The notes beneath the pieces were generated by a model. It saw only the letters and a program-made list of their open reading frames with translations, searched no databases and was not told the DNA's origin. DNA of 64,000 bases from positions 2,096,001 through 2,160,000 of the forward strand of contig JADKHO010000001.1 in the NCBI GenBank assembly GCA_016721765.1. The letters are read 5' to 3'. How positions within the stretch are numbered: the first letter of the stretch is position 1; every line of letters starts with the position of its first letter. The position numbers and the translations under genes are program-made. Source of the DNA: Bacteroidota bacterium. GTDB lineage: Bacteria > Bacteroidota > Bacteroidia > UBA4408. Of this stretch, positions 62,524 to 64,000 are shown piece by piece.

Positions 62524-63864
62524 ATGCTAATGAAAACTTCGCGCATATCGTTTCTTTTTATTGCTACCGCATTAGTAGCATTATTAGCAGGATTGTTTGC
62601 GGGAGTTATTGGTAGTTTTCAGTATATACTTCCTGAGTTTTTGAAAGAAGTCCTTCCATTTAATAAAACGCGACCAATACATGTAAGCCTTGTTATTACT
62701 TGGATATTTACAGCAGCCTTGGGTGGAGTTTATTATTATTTGCCACAAATCGGCGGGCGTAAATTGTATTCCATGTTTCTTGCTCATGCACATTTGGTGC
62801 TATTACTTCTTACCGGTGTATGCATTTTAATTGCTTATTTATTGGGGTATTTTGGTGGACGCGAATATTTAGAATTTCCCCCCATTTTTGCGCTCCCCAT
62901 GTTACTCACTTGGCTTTTGTTTACAGTTAATTTTATTTTCACCATAAATTGGAATCTGCGTGAATGGCCTGTTTATATGTGGATGTGGGCAACCGGCGTA
63001 TTATTTTTTCTGATAACATTTGGAGAATCATACATGTGGAAATTTGCATTTTTCGGGAATGATGTTGTTCGAGATATGACTGTTCAGTGGAAGGCGAATG
63101 GAAGCATGGTAGGCTCCTGGAATATGCTTATTTATGGAACAGCATTTTATGTGATGGAAAAAATAAGTGGGGACAAAAAGTTGGCAACAGTTCCGAGTAC
63201 TTTCTTTTTTTATTTTTTAGGATTAGCAAACTTGATGTTTAATTGGGGACATCACACTTATATTATTCCTGCAGCACCATGGATTAAGAATACTGCATAT
63301 ATTATAAGCATGACGGAATTGTTGATTTTGGGAAACATCATCCGAAATTGGAGTAAGACAGTTAGCGCTTCACTAAAGCATATTCATTTTATTCCCTATC
63401 GATTTTTAATGGCGGCAGACGTTTGGATATTTTTGAATTTAATACTTGCCATCTTACTATCTATTCCGGCGGTGAATCAATATACGCATGGCACACACAT
63501 CACTGTTGCACATGCCATGGGCACTACTATTGGAATAAATTCAATGCTCTTGTTGGCATCCATATTTTATATTTTGTCATTGGAAGATAGCCGGTTCATT
63601 TCCGCCAACTTAGTAAGATTAAAATTAGGACTATGGTTAAGTAATATTTCATTGCTTGTATTTTGGATTGCCTTACTTGCGGCAGGCATTACTAAGGCAG
63701 TTCACAGCAGCCCCGGTGAGGTTACAAATTTTCAAGCGCTCATGCATAGTTTATCAGTGGTATTCGAACTATTTACTTTTGCAGGAATCGGTTTATTAAT
63801 TGGATTTTTTATTTTAGTAATACCTGCCATCAAAAGCTTACTGGCAATAAAATCTGCATCCTAA
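62524..63864 (+). CDS. NorB/cbb3-like haem-copper oxidoreductase subunit I with altered metal-site residues
   Basis: A 446-residue, 12-helix protein of the haem-copper superfamily, closest to NorB and cbb3 subunit I. Conserved landmarks: helix II His in KTRPIHVSLVITW (His53, low-spin haem), NWGHHTYIIPA (His243, His244, metal site), Glu265 aligned with cNOR Glu280, and THGTHITVAHAM (His330, high-spin haem). Three changes stand out. Helix VI (residues 185-212) has no histidine at all, with NGSMVGSWN where NorB has HLWVEGVWE. Both NorB glutamates in that stretch are Val and Asn. The HxH of helix X is HAM, so the low-spin haem partner is Met332. Alternative ATG at 62530. Last gene of the operon. 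Confidence 0.85.
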   Translation: MLMKTSRISFLFIATALVALLAGLFAGVIGSFQYILPEFLKEVLPFNKTRPIHVSLVITWIFTAALGGVYYYLPQIGGRKLYSMFLAHAHLVLLLLTGVCILIAYLLGYFGGREYLEFPPIFALPMLLTWLLFTVNFIFTINWNLREWPVYMWMWATGVLFFLITFGESYMWKFAFFGNDVVRDMTVQWKANGSMVGSWNMLIYGTAFYVMEKISGDKKLATVPSTFFFYFLGLANLMFNWGHHTYIIPAAPWIKNTAYIISMTELLILGNIIRNWSKTVSASLKHIHFIPYRFLMAADVWIFLNLILAILLSIPAVNQYTHGTHITVAHAMGTTIGINSMLLLASIFYILSLEDSRFISANLVRLKLGLWLSNISLLVFWIALLAAGITKAVHSSPGEVTNFQALMHSLSVVFELFTFAGIGLLIGFFILVIPAIKSLLAIKSAS

Positions 63865-63869
63865 GAATG

Positions 63870-64000
63870 CTACCCGCATTTAGAGTGACCGCAGTTTTTA
63901 CATTTTAAACAGCCCTCTTCATAAATTAAACCTTCGGGATCACCGCATTCTCCGCAAGCATGATCCGCTGCTAGTGTTCCATTGGGAATAAACTTTTTTA
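63870..64000 (-). CDS. nrdJ: Adenosylcobalamin-dependent ribonucleotide reductase, C-terminal zinc-ribbon fragment
   Basis: A minus-strand frame entering from the right edge and ending at TAG (63870-63872). The 43 visible residues carry ADHACGECGDP then EEGCLKCKNCGHSKCG, a four-Cys-plus zinc ribbon that ends with the CxxCGxSKCG tail typical of class II ribonucleotide reductases (NrdJ, vitamin B12-dependent). Those enzymes reduce nucleotides to deoxynucleotides using adenosylcobalamin and this tail regenerates the active-site disulfide. The catalytic part lies outside the window. It agrees with B12 use suggested by the protein at 21615. Confidence 0.8.
   Translation of the reverse strand, partial: KKFIPNGTLAADHACGECGDPEGLIYEEGCLKCKNCGHSKCG

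Noticed and set aside
1..64000. CRISPR arrays, tRNA and rRNA genes, prophage
   Set aside because: I looked for regular repeat-spacer spacing, tRNA-like arms and phage structural proteins and found none; small tRNAs could have been missed by eye.

Overview
The window looks like chromosomal DNA of a low-GC member of the Bacteroidota. The evidence is five proteins (four of them with clear Por-secretion/T9SS C-terminal sorting domains) that are modular surface or secreted proteins, a very large signal peptidase I, a short DapB, tandem DUF1573 proteins, WbqC-family proteins, the order parA-parB-DUF5683-dapB-lepB-wbqC, and starts without strong Shine-Dalgarno sites. I saw no rRNA, tRNA, CRISPR array, transposase or phage gene. 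GC was judged by eye, not computed.

Layout. 1-10318 (+): the end of a surface-polysaccharide cluster, with a WbqC-like tail, DPM1-type GT2, WecE-type sugar aminotransferase, O-antigen ligase/polymerase, three GT4 enzymes, an AsnB-type amidotransferase, a WcaF-type acetyltransferase and a WcaA-type GT2. 10326-18984: valS (-), two DUF1573 paralogues, two secreted proteins (the first sits just behind a C13 tract) and a class I aminotransferase. 19261-25790 (-): Wzx/MATE-like flippase, enoyl-CoA hydratase, a stand-alone B12-binding domain and a large membrane histidine kinase broken by two frameshifts. 25920-32290: MsbA-like ABC exporter, YwbE, M42 peptidase and the three-subunit transhydrogenase (pntAA-pntAB-pntB). 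32417-39703 (-): a T9SS protein and the housekeeping block wbqC-lepB-dapB-DUF5683-parB-parA plus a UPF0173 hydrolase. 39837-41937: FMN reductase, DUF7009-like protein and proline dehydrogenase. 42068-54805 (-): two giant T9SS proteins (sortilin/BNR type and M12B metalloprotease type) that share a colinear 2.46-kb C-terminal cassette, plus a small secreted partner. 55085-57608 (+): radical SAM/SPASM enzyme and CrtI-type desaturase. 57984-63864 (+): a tight seven-gene operon. 63870-64000 (-): the zinc-ribbon tail of a B12-dependent ribonucleotide reductase.

The most unusual region is 57984-63864. A NorC-like membrane cytochrome c and a NorB-like haem-copper oxidoreductase subunit bracket a tyrosine phenol-lyase-like enzyme, a YhbP-like flavin split-barrel protein, a hotdog thioesterase, a tryptophanase-like enzyme and an OsmC-like protein, with spacers of 0-25 nt. 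The NorB-like subunit has no histidine in the helix that normally supplies one FeB/CuB ligand, lacks the two NOR glutamates of that helix, and has HxM where HxH is expected. The operon therefore links aromatic amino-acid beta-elimination with a divergent NO-reductase-like complex; its function is unknown to me.

Other points of note are the C13 tract that decides whether a secreted protein gets an ATG and signal peptide, an 18-bp repeat dispersed between genes at three loci, a 75-bp element that flanks the metalloprotease gene, and the duplicated C-terminal cassettes.
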